NCBI GenBank assembly: GCA_913058575.1
Contig: CAJXRF010000031.1
Span: 1-56,080 of the forward strand
Direction: 5' to 3'
Source of the DNA: an uncultured Bermanella sp.
Lineage (GTDB): Bacteria; Pseudomonadota; Gammaproteobacteria; Pseudomonadales; Oceanobacteraceae
DNA length: 56,080 nt
Positions 17,675-27,039 of the stretch are shown here, piece by piece. The notes under the pieces are model-generated. The model did not search any database, was not told the DNA's origin, and was given only the letters and a program-made list of their open reading frames with translations. The translations under genes were made by a program, and so were the position numbers. Each line of letters begins with the position of its first letter. The first letter of the stretch is position 1.

Positions 17675-18838
17675 TTAGTGCACTGGTGCATCATTATGAA
17701 TAACACTGCAATTTCGCCCAGAATTTTTCGCTTCGTACACGGCTAAATCTGCACGATTGATAATATCATCCATAGAGGTATCGCTTTCTCTCAAAGAGGC
17801 AATGCCCGCACTGAAGCTAACATGAATGGTGGCATCTTTAACAACCTGAATGATATGCTTAGATAATGCCTCCCTCAAACGCTCCACAAAAACAAAAGCA
17901 CCTGAACTGTCTGCATGAGGCATTAATAAAATAAATTCTTCACCCCCTAAGCGAGCAAATAAATCAGACTCGCGAATTCGCTCTTTTACAAACCCGCTAA
18001 ATTCTTTAAGTACTAAGTCACCGCCATCATGACCGTATTGATCATTCACTTTTTTGAAAAAATCTAAATCTATAAACACCACCGAGCAAGCCCCTCCATA
18101 GCGTTTATGAAGTGCCAATACGTCTTCGGAAAATTCATAAAAATATCGTCTATTGGGCAATCCGGTTAAATAATCGGTGAAACTCATTTCCTTTAATTCT
18201 TGTGTGGCTTTTTTTAGTTCTATTTTATTTTTCAATAAATCATCAATGGATAAACCGAATGCATATTGCAACCAACCAATGCATACCAGTGCGACCAAAC
18301 TTAATAGAAAAAACACCCAAATATGCGTACCCCAGATAATGGGCGATTGATTAAAGGCATTCATGTTGACGTCATAAGAAGCCCCTCCGGTCACGGTAAA
18401 ATAAGCAATCACTGCCATCAGTAAAGCCAGTAACAACAAACAAACAATTGCCCAGCGCACACCAAACATGGTCATCACTAATAATGCGCACAACAGCACA
18501 GCAAAGAAACCTAAACTAGAAAGGCCATAATGGAGGAAACCCGACATAGCAATGGCCGCAGGTAAAAGGCAAATAAAAACAGCTTTAATGCAATAGGAAA
18601 AGTGCCTGCGAAAAATGGCAAGGCCAATATAAATGGTTAATAAAGCGCTATAACCCATATGGGTTACATCGGCTAAAAAGTATTCGCTGCGCAGCCAAAT
18701 AGTCGGAAAACATAAAACCGAAACGAAGGCCACCGCCACACTAAACGTGTCGATAAGCTCATGCCTGAGAGAATTAGAAACATCTTTTTTAGAGCCTCTA
18801 ATGACTTCAAAGACCCGATCTTTTAGTTGGTTAATCAC
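17675..18838 (-). CDS. Membrane-anchored diguanylate cyclase (GGDEF)
   Basis: A 387-aa protein. The N-terminal ~195 residues hold about six membrane helices, probably a MASE-like sensor. A GGDEF domain follows (residues ~215-380), with SFTDYLTGLPNRRYF at its start, the catalytic loop RLGGEEF near 305, and an RESD inhibitory I-site five residues upstream. An intact A-site (GGEEF) and I-site predict an active cyclase under c-di-GMP feedback. No EAL domain is attached. The start is GTG with a weak ribosome site. It would control motility-to-attachment switching, which fits the chemoreceptor elsewhere in the window, although no target is adjacent. Confidence 0.92.
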   Translation of the reverse strand: MINQLKDRVFEVIRGSKKDVSNSLRHELIDTFSVAVAFVSVLCFPTIWLRSEYFLADVTHMGYSALLTIYIGLAIFRRHFSYCIKAVFICLLPAAIAMSGFLHYGLSSLGFFAVLLCALLVMTMFGVRWAIVCLLLLALLMAVIAYFTVTGGASYDVNMNAFNQSPIIWGTHIWVFFLLSLVALVCIGWLQYAFGLSIDDLLKNKIELKKATQELKEMSFTDYLTGLPNRRYFYEFSEDVLALHKRYGGACSVVFIDLDFFKKVNDQYGHDGGDLVLKEFSGFVKERIRESDLFARLGGEEFILLMPHADSSGAFVFVERLREALSKHIIQVVKDATIHVSFSAGIASLRESDTSMDDIINRADLAVYEAKNSGRNCSVIHNDAPVH

Positions 18839-18941
18839 GTGTGAGTTGTAACCGTCCTGTTTACATCAAAAACCTAGCTTAAGCGCCTGCCAAGCGCCGC
18901 TATGACCTTTAAGTATAGGACAGCTCTGGCCAAGGCAAGTA

Positions 18942-19838
18942 TTAAGCGAATATATTGGCCTGTAAAAGGTAATCAATTAACACACGCGTACGCTGAGGCA
19001 CTTGCCGCCTAGATGGATACACCAAAGAGAACACCAGTTTTTCTATGGACAAGGATGGCATGACTTTCACTAATTGCCCTGTACGAATTTCATCACGCAC
19101 TGTGGTGGGCAACATAACTCCTAAACCCAAGCCTGCTTTCACCATCTCTTGTAACATCATGGGTGAGTTGGATAAAAAATACTGCTTAGGGGTCACTTGT
19201 AGAGTGCGACCTTTTTGTTTAAAAAAGTGCAAGCCATCGCTTCTGCGCTGGGACAGGGAGACCCACTTATGATCCTGTAACTGAGCCACACTGGTGGGGG
19301 TGCCGTGGGCTTTAAGATAATCCGCAGCACCATAGATATACAAGGGCTCCTCATGCATGACCCTTGCTATCAATGAATCGTCCTTGGGAATACCAATACG
19401 AATCCCTAGATCAATTTGATCCTGAATATAATCAAGCTTGTCGTCGCTTAGTATTAAATCCAATTGCACTTCAGGATAGGCTTTTTGAAACCCCGCCAAG
19501 ACAGGCAATACGTATTTATGGGCTATATCGTGATTCATGGTGATGGCCACGCGGCCCGTGGGGATGCTGGCGGTCGTGATGGCCTCTACCTCTTGCAAGA
19601 TATCTGGTAAGCGTCGGGCCTGCTCATACACCCGCCTGCCCTCCTGAGTAATATTCAACTGGCGAGTAGAACGCTGAATCAGTCGCACCCCTAACTGGCT
19701 TTCCAGTTGCGAAACCTGCTCGCTGATGCGTGAACGGCTGCTGTGCAGGCGCCTTGCCGCACCGGCAAAACTGCCCACCTCAATAACCGTTGAAAACACC
19801 CCTAATAAACGTAAATGAGAAAAATCAATTGTACTCAA
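18942..19838 (-). CDS. LysR-family regulator, divergent from qorB
   Basis: A 298-aa LysR-type regulator. The winged HTH covers residues 5-65 (LRLLGVFSTVIEVGSFAGAA, SRSRISEQVSQLESQLGVRL). The PBP2-type effector domain runs from about 90 onward (GRVAITMNHDIAHKYVLPVL). It belongs to the CrgA/DsdC-like group with the SRSRISEQVSQ recognition helix. The start appears to be TTG, with GAGGTG about ten bases upstream. It is transcribed away from the qorB-like gene, with a perfect palindrome in the shared intergenic space, the usual arrangement for autoregulation and activation of the neighbour. The inducer is probably a quinone or electrophile; this is inference. Confidence 0.9.
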   Translation of the reverse strand: MSTIDFSHLRLLGVFSTVIEVGSFAGAARRLHSSRSRISEQVSQLESQLGVRLIQRSTRQLNITQEGRRVYEQARRLPDILQEVEAITTASIPTGRVAITMNHDIAHKYVLPVLAGFQKAYPEVQLDLILSDDKLDYIQDQIDLGIRIGIPKDDSLIARVMHEEPLYIYGAADYLKAHGTPTSVAQLQDHKWVSLSQRRSDGLHFFKQKGRTLQVTPKQYFLSNSPMMLQEMVKAGLGLGVMLPTTVRDEIRTGQLVKVMPSLSIEKLVFSLVYPSRRQVPQRTRVLIDYLLQANIFA

Positions 19839-19875
19839 AACCAGAACACCTCATTCTTTTAATGCCAGCTTATAC

Positions 19876-19890
19876 TAACAATCATTGTTA
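19876..19890. promoter_or_regulatory. Candidate LysR operator
   Basis: A perfect 15-bp palindrome, TAACAAT-C-ATTGTTA, lies between the divergent LysR and qorB genes. It overlaps a TATACT -10-like box at 19871-19876. LysR proteins bind interrupted T-Nx-A palindromes in such positions, so this is the likely binding site. Confidence 0.55.
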
Positions 19891-19959
19891 ACCATACTGA
19901 CCCTGTTTTCAATTAAAGCCATTCAGGCAAAGCAGAATACACAAAACAGGAGCACCACC

Positions 19960-20817
19960 ATGATTGCCATTACCGGAGCAAACGGCCAACTAGGCCAGCT
20001 GGTTATTCAAGCGCTATTAAAGCAAGTTCAAGCCAGTGAGTTAGTGGCCCTAGTGCGCTCACCAGACAATGCTCAAAACCTGAAGGCCTTAGGCGTGCAA
20101 GTGAGACTTGCCGACTATAATCAGCCAAATACACTGCCCAGCGCCCTAAAAGGGGTAGATAAGTTACTGCTCATTTCTAGCAGTGAAATTGGCCAGCGAG
20201 TACCGCAACATCAAGCGGTGATTACTGCCGCCAAAGAAGCAGGGGTAAATTTACTGGCCTACACCAGCTTATTAAAAGCCGATACCTCACCGTTAATTTT
20301 GGCAAGTGAACACAAGGCCACCGAACAAGCCATAAAAGACTCTGGATTGAATGCCGTGATTTTACGCAACGGCTGGTACAACGAAAATTACAGCGACAAT
20401 TTACAAGGGGTTTTACAATCAAACGCAGTGGCCAGCGCCGCACAAGAGGGTAAATTTTCAACCGCGTCTCGCAAGGATTACGCACAGGCAGCTGCCAATG
20501 TTTTAGTCTCGCCAGAAAGCCATGTGGGAAAAACATACGAACTGGCCGGAGACAGTGCTTACAATTTGCAAGAGTACGCACAGATAGTGGCTAAGCAAAC
20601 CCAGCAGGCTATTGAGTTTATCTCTTTAAGCACTGAAGACTATAGTCAAGCACTGGTGAGTCATGGTTTACCACAAGGCTTTGCTGATGTACTGGCCGAC
20701 TCCGATTTTCATGCACGAGACGGATGGTTACTTGATGATAGCAAGGTACTTTCAAAACTCATTGGCCGAGCCACGACTACCATTTCGCAATCGGTTGAGG
20801 CGGCACTAGCCGGTTAA
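19960..20817 (+). CDS. qorB: NAD(P)H:quinone oxidoreductase, QorB/YtfG type (SDR)
   Basis: A 285-aa atypical short-chain dehydrogenase of the NmrA-like/QorB group, matching E. coli QorB in length and motifs. The N-terminal dinucleotide motif is AITGANGQLGQLVIQALL, then ELVALVRSPDNAQNLKALGV, which reads like the NADPH-binding edge. The mid part has the block ILRNGWYNENY, typical of QorB; the C-terminus closes the substrate cleft. It should reduce quinones with NADPH and protect against electrophiles. AGGAG seven bases upstream fixes the ATG at 19960, although the frame is open from 19885. A bidirectional terminator follows. Confidence 0.9.
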   Translation: MIAITGANGQLGQLVIQALLKQVQASELVALVRSPDNAQNLKALGVQVRLADYNQPNTLPSALKGVDKLLLISSSEIGQRVPQHQAVITAAKEAGVNLLAYTSLLKADTSPLILASEHKATEQAIKDSGLNAVILRNGWYNENYSDNLQGVLQSNAVASAAQEGKFSTASRKDYAQAAANVLVSPESHVGKTYELAGDSAYNLQEYAQIVAKQTQQAIEFISLSTEDYSQALVSHGLPQGFADVLADSDFHARDGWLLDDSKVLSKLIGRATTTISQSVEAALAG

Positions 20818-20841
20818 ATGTAAAAAAATGCCATGTCACAT

Positions 20842-20873
20842 AAAAATAAGGCAGCTATAGATGCCTTATTTTT
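20842..20873. terminator. Bidirectional rho-independent terminator
   Basis: The 12-bp arms AAAAATAAGGCA and TGCCTTATTTTT flank an 8-base loop. The A/T ends provide a T-run on either strand. It separates convergent qorB and the pseudoprotease gene. Confidence 0.88.
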
Positions 20874-20904
20874 ACTGCTATTTATTTAATAACTGCCCTT
20901 AAAG

Positions 20905-22632
20905 TTAATCGCTGCAATCATTAAAGCAAATGTTGCTTATCTCTACGTTAAATTCTGTATCAAGTTGATTATTAAAAAATAACCCGCGACTAATCGAAGC
21001 TTCATAGGTCCCAGGCTCTTCTATTTCAAAGGTTTTTGTTACCCATTCATTATCGGTGCCTGCTAGAGTGTTTACCGGTGCCAATGAAGGGCCATCACCA
21101 AATAAACCTTTTCGGTTAATGTAAAGAAGCATCAACCAGTCATCAATACCATTAGCACGATAAGTAACCGAAACATTTTTAGGGTTTACCACGTACTTAT
21201 TGCGCTTAAGCGTGAGCTGCTCCATCACCTCGTAATCGGCAATAATACTGCCTGAAAAACGTTTTTTATTTTTCACCCAGCCGCGTATTTCCCATAGTGA
21301 ACTTCTATCTCCTTTAAACATATGTTGGCCCACTGCACTGGCCACTACATAACTGCCCGCGGCATTGCCATTTATTTCAAAACTTAATAAGTCTTCGTAT
21401 TTAATAGGGTCTTGAGGGTTGGCGAATACCTCAATGGTACACTCTTCTGATGGTAGCAATGTATGACAAGTATTACCGGATATCGAAAAATGATCTCCCT
21501 TTACAAAGTCAGCATTAAAAATATCAAATTTTTGATCTGCTGAATGATTCGTAAAGGTAACGTTTAATTTAGTTCGCGCTATTAATGGCCTTTCTCCCAA
21601 GTCATAAGCTGTTGCAACACTTAATCCAGCTTGCTTTGCATCCATCAAATTTTTCCATGGTGTGTATTGGCTGATAGCTGCCCAGTTATCACAAGATTCA
21701 ATAAAGTTCGTGGTTCTTCTTTTATAGCCTAATAGAAATTTTTCACTGCCCGCTTCATACACTACAGGTGCACCTGTTGATTTATTGGCCACATCAATTG
21801 TGCAATTTGGGAAAGGGTCTGATAGATGCGCGACTAAACATAAGCGACGAGCAAGAGGGTTATTGGTTAAGTTTTGACACTCGCTAATAGGTGCAATATT
21901 AAACATCTTACTGCCAATTTCACCTGTGTAGTCGGTGTAATAACGCCCCACCACTTTCACTTCCATGTCTTGGCCTGATTCTAATTTATCTAACAATGCA
22001 TCGCTGGCCAGTGTTAGGGTCTCGACTCCTTCAGGAACCGTATTCACAGTGGCGATTATGTCATCACCACTAAATGGGTGAGTCATTCTTTGGCTAATGG
22101 GGTAGCTGGCTGACTGAGTACCATCGGCTAAATTAAAGACCACTTGTACTGGGTAGTTTGGAATGGGAAAGGGACTGGGAATAATTACGCCGCCATCTAT
22201 GGGGGTCCCTCCTATTATCCCGCCATCTGGAATAGAATCTATGGGCACGCCATTAATCACAAGCCCAGCATCCGATAGTGTGGAGGCGCTAAAATTAGAG
22301 GTATTAGAGCTATAAACACCTGGCGCAATATTTGGCATATTTACCGTTGCCACACCATCAATCACCACAGAGCTACTATCTAAAGATGTGGGGGTTGATG
22401 AGCTGCCAATGGGAAATGGAGTAAGGTTATAACTCCGACAATCTGGTGAAAATAATACCTGGTTACCACCAATGTAACTGCCATTACAAAGGTGCTCTCC
22501 TGTGGAATCCTGCACTGAAACTAAATAAGAATAGCTTTCATCAGCCTGAGCGTATGTGACACCCAGTGACCCCAACATGAGTAAGCCTGATGTAAGGGAT
22601 GAGAATTTTTGAAGGTTAAGCGAGAAGTTCAT
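20905..22632 (-). CDS. Exported trypsin-like protein with degenerate catalytic residues
   Basis: A 575-aa exported protein (signal peptide ending TYAQA near residue 31). The N-terminal ~330 residues look like a trypsin fold: SYSYLVSVQDSTGEHLCNGS matches the start and CGGS strand, then LFSPDC sits where TAAHC normally is, MTHPFSGDDIIATV where the Asp segment lies, and NKSTGAPVVYE where GDSGGPLV is expected. So the His position reads Asp and the Ser position Thr, and no IVGG activation site is seen. A Pro/Gly/Ile-rich insertion (~residues 130-165) interrupts the fold. The C-terminal ~240 residues resemble the Ig-like extensions of marine secreted proteases (LLPSEECTIEVFANP). I infer a non-catalytic binding protein. 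A 6-bp hairpin lies in the 5' leader (22661-22677). Confidence 0.7.
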   Translation of the reverse strand: MNFSLNLQKFSSLTSGLLMLGSLGVTYAQADESYSYLVSVQDSTGEHLCNGSYIGGNQVLFSPDCRSYNLTPFPIGSSSTPTSLDSSSVVIDGVATVNMPNIAPGVYSSNTSNFSASTLSDAGLVINGVPIDSIPDGGIIGGTPIDGGVIIPSPFPIPNYPVQVVFNLADGTQSASYPISQRMTHPFSGDDIIATVNTVPEGVETLTLASDALLDKLESGQDMEVKVVGRYYTDYTGEIGSKMFNIAPISECQNLTNNPLARRLCLVAHLSDPFPNCTIDVANKSTGAPVVYEAGSEKFLLGYKRRTTNFIESCDNWAAISQYTPWKNLMDAKQAGLSVATAYDLGERPLIARTKLNVTFTNHSADQKFDIFNADFVKGDHFSISGNTCHTLLPSEECTIEVFANPQDPIKYEDLLSFEINGNAAGSYVVASAVGQHMFKGDRSSLWEIRGWVKNKKRFSGSIIADYEVMEQLTLKRNKYVVNPKNVSVTYRANGIDDWLMLLYINRKGLFGDGPSLAPVNTLAGTDNEWVTKTFEIEEPGTYEASISRGLFFNNQLDTEFNVEISNICFNDCSD

Positions 22633-23194
22633 TGATTAACGTCCTGTAATCGATTGGGTTACCTACGACGTGTAGGTGCCAAATCATAGGGCAAGTTAAA
22701 GGCCAACAGACTTCAAAAATAAATTGGGAAAATTTTTCAGAAAAAAGTAATAAAAACCTCGCTTAGTAAAAACAATCAAAAAAAATACTCACTATTTTTA
22801 ATTAGCTATTTTTTAAAAAAGTTATAATTAAAGTACTATGTATTTCATTTATAAAATACATATAGCTAAAAATTTTAACATTAAACATTTACACTCATTA
22901 AATGAATTATCAGTGATAATTTTTCAAGCCTTAAAATGAAATTAGTACTTTTTTCTGTTTTTTTAGGGCGCTATAAATTATATGAACGACAACAACAAAA
23001 ACATGGCCAATATGTCCATTAATTGCCGCCCTAATAAAGCACTGACAATTATTTATCGCCCCTTTCACCTCGCCCCATACAAAAACAATTGATTTTATTG
23101 ACAATACATTACACGTATTACTTTAATCGCAGCACGACTCCGCCTTTAGCGAAAAAGCAGTAATGCGTGTATAAAAGAAGAGGAAAAGGAGCCG
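22633..23194. other. AT-rich intergenic region
   Basis: About 560 bases, very AT-rich between 22720 and 22960, with no supported gene. The first part is the leader of the pseudoprotease gene and includes the hairpin ACCTAC-GACGT-GTAGGT (22661-22677). The AT-rich core could hold a bent promoter or silencing-protein target. I see no IS end or tRNA. Confidence 0.45.
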
Positions 23195-24067
23195 TTAATA
23201 GGCAAGGTTTAATTTAAACGCCGCAGTCTGTTCACCTTCTAACCCGCTAGCATTAAATTGCGCCAGATAGGCGTGTGATGAAGCTTCCGCTAGAGTCACT
23301 TCAATAATATCACCTTGACCATCCCCTTCATAAAAGTACACCGAGGTATAACCATCATTTAAAGTGCTTTGGTATTCTAGGGTCACATCAAACGCGTCTT
23401 CTATCTTTGGCCCATTAAAATCACTTCTAGAATATTCTATTTCTGAAATCGCCTGACTGTCTATAGATGCCTCAAGGCTGTCGGCAAAAGACACTTGCGT
23501 GGTTGATATAGTATAAAAATGGCCATTTAACATATTCGTTTCAAGTTTTTGTTGGCATAACCCCGTGGCTAATTGGGAGCTAGCTTCTTGTAATATGCCT
23601 GAACCACTGGTTAATACTGAACCCAAAGTATTTGCGGAATGATTGATTTTAAGCGCCGTCCAGCTAAAGCCCTCGCTTTGATCTTGCAAGGTAATGGTAT
23701 TGTTATCCACAATGCTCGTGACTAGGTTTCCTTCAATGACAATTTGATCATCATTAAGATTAATGGCAATTGATTCGCCGCTGCAATCGCTGACAAATAA
23801 GTTTTCTTGATCTGTACTGAAAATTGAAAACACCATTTTTTGGCTGGCGTTAAAACTGTAATCCATACCATCTTCACTGCCATCTCCTGAGTGATTACCC
23901 ACCCCTACCCAAATTCCTTGTAAATTGCCAGAGTCGGAAACCGCTTGATAGTTATTTAAATCAAAAGGGGTGAATAGGTCTTCACTTGAGTTTGAATCGG
24001 AAGTGCTGCCGCAGGCTGCTAAAAATAACATGGCCGCGGTTACCATTATTGGATTAAGTAATTTCAC
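23195..24067 (-). CDS. Putative lipoprotein, paralog A
   Basis: A 290-aa lipoprotein of unknown function. The lipobox FLAAC comes at about residue 19, followed by a Ser/Asp linker and then the signature FDLNNYQAVSDSGNLQGIWV. The body is beta-rich (SFNASQKMVFSIFSTDQENL, IVDNNTITLQDQSEGFSWTA) and ends AAFKLNLAY. It is clearly homologous along its whole length to the next gene, in the same order and orientation, so the pair is a tandem duplication. The start is GTG, seven bases after AGGGA. The two are separated by about 300 bases and each may have its own promoter. No enzyme motif is visible; an outer-membrane surface role is possible. Confidence 0.7.
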   Translation of the reverse strand: MKLLNPIMVTAAMLFLAACGSTSDSNSSEDLFTPFDLNNYQAVSDSGNLQGIWVGVGNHSGDGSEDGMDYSFNASQKMVFSIFSTDQENLFVSDCSGESIAINLNDDQIVIEGNLVTSIVDNNTITLQDQSEGFSWTALKINHSANTLGSVLTSGSGILQEASSQLATGLCQQKLETNMLNGHFYTISTTQVSFADSLEASIDSQAISEIEYSRSDFNGPKIEDAFDVTLEYQSTLNDGYTSVYFYEGDGQGDIIEVTLAEASSHAYLAQFNASGLEGEQTAAFKLNLAY

Positions 24068-24344
24068 GATTCGTCCCTTTACAATTAAACCGTCATTGAT
24101 TTGAGGCGAATCTTACTCTTTCTTAAATGGCCAATACGGGTACAGCACACAAAACATTAAACTTAAAAAAGCACTTATTAAAATTTTGAACTGGCTGGCA
24201 ATGTTAATGTGTACTAGGTTTGATTCTGACACTAGGCACATTTATTTGGGAAGTGTCTTGCTAAAAACTGACATCAATTAAAATCAAACACCTAGCACCT
24301 GAATACTGCTTTCACCTTTTAGGTTAAATTCAAGGGGCTAGGGG

Positions 24345-24383
24345 TAACTTATTAAAACCTGTCTTTTAGGTTTTAATAAGTTA
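24345..24383. repeat. 16-bp perfect stem overlapping the stop of lipoprotein paralog B
   Basis: The left arm (24345-24360, TAACTTATTAAAACCT) and right arm (24368-24383) are perfect inverted repeats with a 7-base loop GTCTTTT. The right arm overlaps the last codons and stop of the gene ending at 24373. There is no T-run after it on the reverse strand, so it is an RNA-stabilising or weak termination hairpin rather than a classical terminator. Confidence 0.6.
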
Positions 24384-25248
24384 GATTAAATTTAAAAGCA
24401 GCGGCCTGTTCACCCGTGGAAGAAGTGACTAAAAAATTCCCCGCGTAAGAATGTGAACTGTTTTCAGAAACTATATATTCAATATTGTCACCCAGATCAT
24501 TTTCTTGATTAAAGTTCAAATATACAAAGCTATCCGTTAAGAAACGTTTATAACTTAGTTCAATATCATAATCCCCATCAATCTCCGCCCCCTTATAATC
24601 CTTTCGTGTAAAATCAAGTTCTGAAATATTTTGAGGATTCGCCGATAATTCTAAATTATCAGCCATGGATACTTCTGTACTGGTGACGACAAATGAATGC
24701 CCAGAAGTCGTTGTGGCCGCTGTGCTCTGCTGGCAAAGACCCACAGCCAATTGAGAGTAATCTCCCGATTGGGTTCCGGAACCTTCAACTTTTACAGATC
24801 CAAGCGAGGCTGGGCTGTGGTTTATTTTAATGGCTGTCCAGATCAACCCACTTTCTTGGTCCTGTAACGTAACCGTATTATTGTCTACTATATTTGTGAT
24901 CACAGCTCCGTTGACATCAATTTGTTCTGCATCAAAATCAACCACTTTAGATTCACCATTACAATCAGTGACGTACAGCTTTTCTTGCTCACCGCTAAAA
25001 ATAGAAAATACCACTTTCTGGCTGGCATCAATGGCATAGTCAGTGTCATCTATACTAACTGTTCCTGAATAATTACCCACTCCTACCCAGATACCTTCCA
25101 AATCACCAGAATCGGATACGGGCTGATAATTGGCTAGATCGTATTCTGTGAATGCGATACTTCCTGTATCCTCAGAATCAGATGAACTGCCACAAGCCGC
25201 AAGTGAAGCTATAGCCAAGGTAAGTAAGGCGGGTTTAACAAGTATCAT
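24373..25248 (-). CDS. Putative lipoprotein, paralog B
   Basis: A 291-aa lipoprotein homologous to the one at 23195. The chosen ATG at 25248 (MILVKPALLTLAIASLAACG) gives a normal lipobox; a longer frame from 25275 would add nine odd residues. Shared blocks with paralog A are YDLANYQPVSDSGDLEGIWV, DASQKVVFSIFSGEQEKLYV, IVDNNTVTLQDQ and a common AAFKxNL end. Divergence is spread over the whole length, so the duplication is old. The 3' end is embedded in a 16-bp perfect hairpin. Function is unknown. A GAGA seven bases upstream is the only ribosome-site sequence seen. Confidence 0.7.
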   Translation of the reverse strand: MILVKPALLTLAIASLAACGSSSDSEDTGSIAFTEYDLANYQPVSDSGDLEGIWVGVGNYSGTVSIDDTDYAIDASQKVVFSIFSGEQEKLYVTDCNGESKVVDFDAEQIDVNGAVITNIVDNNTVTLQDQESGLIWTAIKINHSPASLGSVKVEGSGTQSGDYSQLAVGLCQQSTAATTTSGHSFVVTSTEVSMADNLELSANPQNISELDFTRKDYKGAEIDGDYDIELSYKRFLTDSFVYLNFNQENDLGDNIEYIVSENSSHSYAGNFLVTSSTGEQAAAFKFNLTY

Positions 25249-25381
25249 GATTTTCTCAGAGTAATCGTATAACAATAATAGGCTGCCATATTACCCGTAT
25301 TTTAATCATTCATAATGGGTATAGCGCACAAAACCAAACAAAGAAAAACCACTTAAAACACAAGCTCACCCCAAGATAGCC

Positions 25382-26041
25382 TTACGGGGCATTTCTTTGG
25401 GAAGGGTCCTTAGTGAAGGATTGAATCATGTGATGGGGGTCTTGGTATTGAGCTTGGCTTTGCGCAGCCTGTGCCCACCATAACAATTGATTAAAGGCTC
25501 TTGTAAAATAGCTTTGCCACTGTGATTCATCTACGCCTTCTAACACACCGCCCTCTTCATTAAATACTTGCTGGGCATTGGGCACATGAACCATGGCCGA
25601 TACCGGCAGACAACCTAATTCAGATAAAAAGGCACGCATCCCCAATGCCGCACGGGCACCACCCCATTGCCCGGCAGAATAACTCACAATACAACTGGGC
25701 TTATAGGAAAATAGCGAACTGGCAAAATGGTTGAGTAAGTTTGCTAACGCTGGGCTCATGGAATGATTATATTCAGGGCTCACCATCACATAACCCTGCG
25801 CGCCCTGAATTTTTTCGGCAAGCAATGCAAGGTCCTTAGGGGCCCGGCTTTTAGCATAAGAAAAATGCGGCTTAAAAATAGGCCCTTGTTCATAATCAAG
25901 CGGGTCTATTATTTCTATGCAATGCTCACCCTGAGTGAGCTGTAAAAAATATTCACAAGCGCGGCTCACCCGTAACCCTAAACGGGCAGGTCTGGGTGGT
26001 GTACTGTCTCTTAGAGAACCCAAGAAAATTAAGAATTTCAT
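25382..26041 (-). CDS. NAD(P)H-dependent FMN reductase family protein
   Basis: A 219-aa flavodoxin-like protein. The ATG at 26041, six bases after GAGGA, starts MKFLIFLGSLRDSTPPRP, the FMN-phosphate loop of the NADPH-dependent FMN reductase family. The second signature is YVMVSPEYNHSMSPALANLL near residue 85, followed by SYSAGQWGGARAALGMRAFL. It should use NAD(P)H to reduce FMN, quinones or azo/nitro compounds as an obligate flavoprotein dimer. It is a monocistronic gene upstream of the lipoprotein pair. The reading frame extends to 26086, but that longer N-terminus is not typical for the family. Confidence 0.88.
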   Translation of the reverse strand: MKFLIFLGSLRDSTPPRPARLGLRVSRACEYFLQLTQGEHCIEIIDPLDYEQGPIFKPHFSYAKSRAPKDLALLAEKIQGAQGYVMVSPEYNHSMSPALANLLNHFASSLFSYKPSCIVSYSAGQWGGARAALGMRAFLSELGCLPVSAMVHVPNAQQVFNEEGGVLEGVDESQWQSYFTRAFNQLLWWAQAAQSQAQYQDPHHMIQSFTKDPSQRNAP

Positions 26042-26267
26042 TTTTATCCTCGGTGAATAAAGGCTTTTAGGATAGCTATATATCATTTGGGTCTTAGTTT
26101 AATCATAAATCGGCTATCCATACACAGGCTAAGATAAACATTATTAAATTAAAACCTGACCGCCACTCGGTACAACTGGAATTTCAATGGAAAACAGCTA
26201 ACTTATAGAGTGGCAATTTGTTTTATATTAATTCTAGCCATGCTCCTTTTTATCTTTGATACCTATC

Positions 26268-27002
26268 ATGTGCAATACCACTCTCAAAGCTATATTCTTC
26301 ACTTTATTCTTTAGCTTACACAGTTTTGCTAAAGACAATATCATATTGCCCATTGCCACTGAACATTATCCGCCCTATGAAATGGTTGAGCCCATTGCAG
26401 GACTAAAAGGATTTGATTATGAAGTGTTAGTGGAAATTTTTAAACGACTCGACTATGAAATAGATGTGGAATTTCTTCCATGGAAGAGAGCACTTGCTTA
26501 CACCAAAAGAGGTAAAGTATTAGGCATACTTACCTGTGCTTATGAAAAAGATCGTGAAAAATATATGATTTTTTCAAACCCTATAAGCACACGATCTGAT
26601 GGTTATTATATTCGTGCTAATTTTGAAGGGCCAAAACCCACTGTAATCGAAGATGTTATGGGGCAAAAAGTCGCCTCGGTTAGCGCCTATACCAGCTTAC
26701 AAATATTGAAAAAAGCGCACTTAAACCCCATGGCAGCCAACAATACTGAAGCCGCCATTGGGATGCTGCTTAAAAAACGTTTTGACTATTTATATGTAAA
26801 TAAACAATCCACAGATTTCATTATTCAGCAACTTAGCCTTGCCAGTGCCTTTAATTTTTACCCTATCACTCATAACGACTTTTATTTTTGCTTTTCTAAA
26901 AAATATAAAGGAGTCACTAAAATCGTTCATCAATTTAATCAAACCCTGAAATCAGTTAAGGAAGATGGCACCTATAATAGGATTCATGATAAATATCGAT
27001 AA
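26268..27002 (+). CDS. Periplasmic SBP_bac_3-type solute-binding protein
   Basis: A 244-aa exported binding protein. The signal peptide is MCNTTLKAIFFTLFFSLHSF, cleaved after FA. The mature sequence shows EHYPPYEMVEPIAGLKGFDY, the FLPWKRALAY block, LTCAYEKDREKYMIFSNPI, a hinge (KVASVSAYTSLQILKK) and a C-terminal DGTYNRIHDKYR helix. These are the family's usual segments, and polar amino acids are the likely ligand class. The ATG at 26268 is preferred to an in-frame TTG at 26256; neither has a strong ribosome site. It is a single gene, converging with the hydroxylase gene at 27040. Confidence 0.82.
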   Translation: MCNTTLKAIFFTLFFSLHSFAKDNIILPIATEHYPPYEMVEPIAGLKGFDYEVLVEIFKRLDYEIDVEFLPWKRALAYTKRGKVLGILTCAYEKDREKYMIFSNPISTRSDGYYIRANFEGPKPTVIEDVMGQKVASVSAYTSLQILKKAHLNPMAANNTEAAIGMLLKKRFDYLYVNKQSTDFIIQQLSLASAFNFYPITHNDFYFCFSKKYKGVTKIVHQFNQTLKSVKEDGTYNRIHDKYR

Positions 27003-27039
27003 AGCAGCACCATTCACTTGGTTAAACGGTTACCATTTT

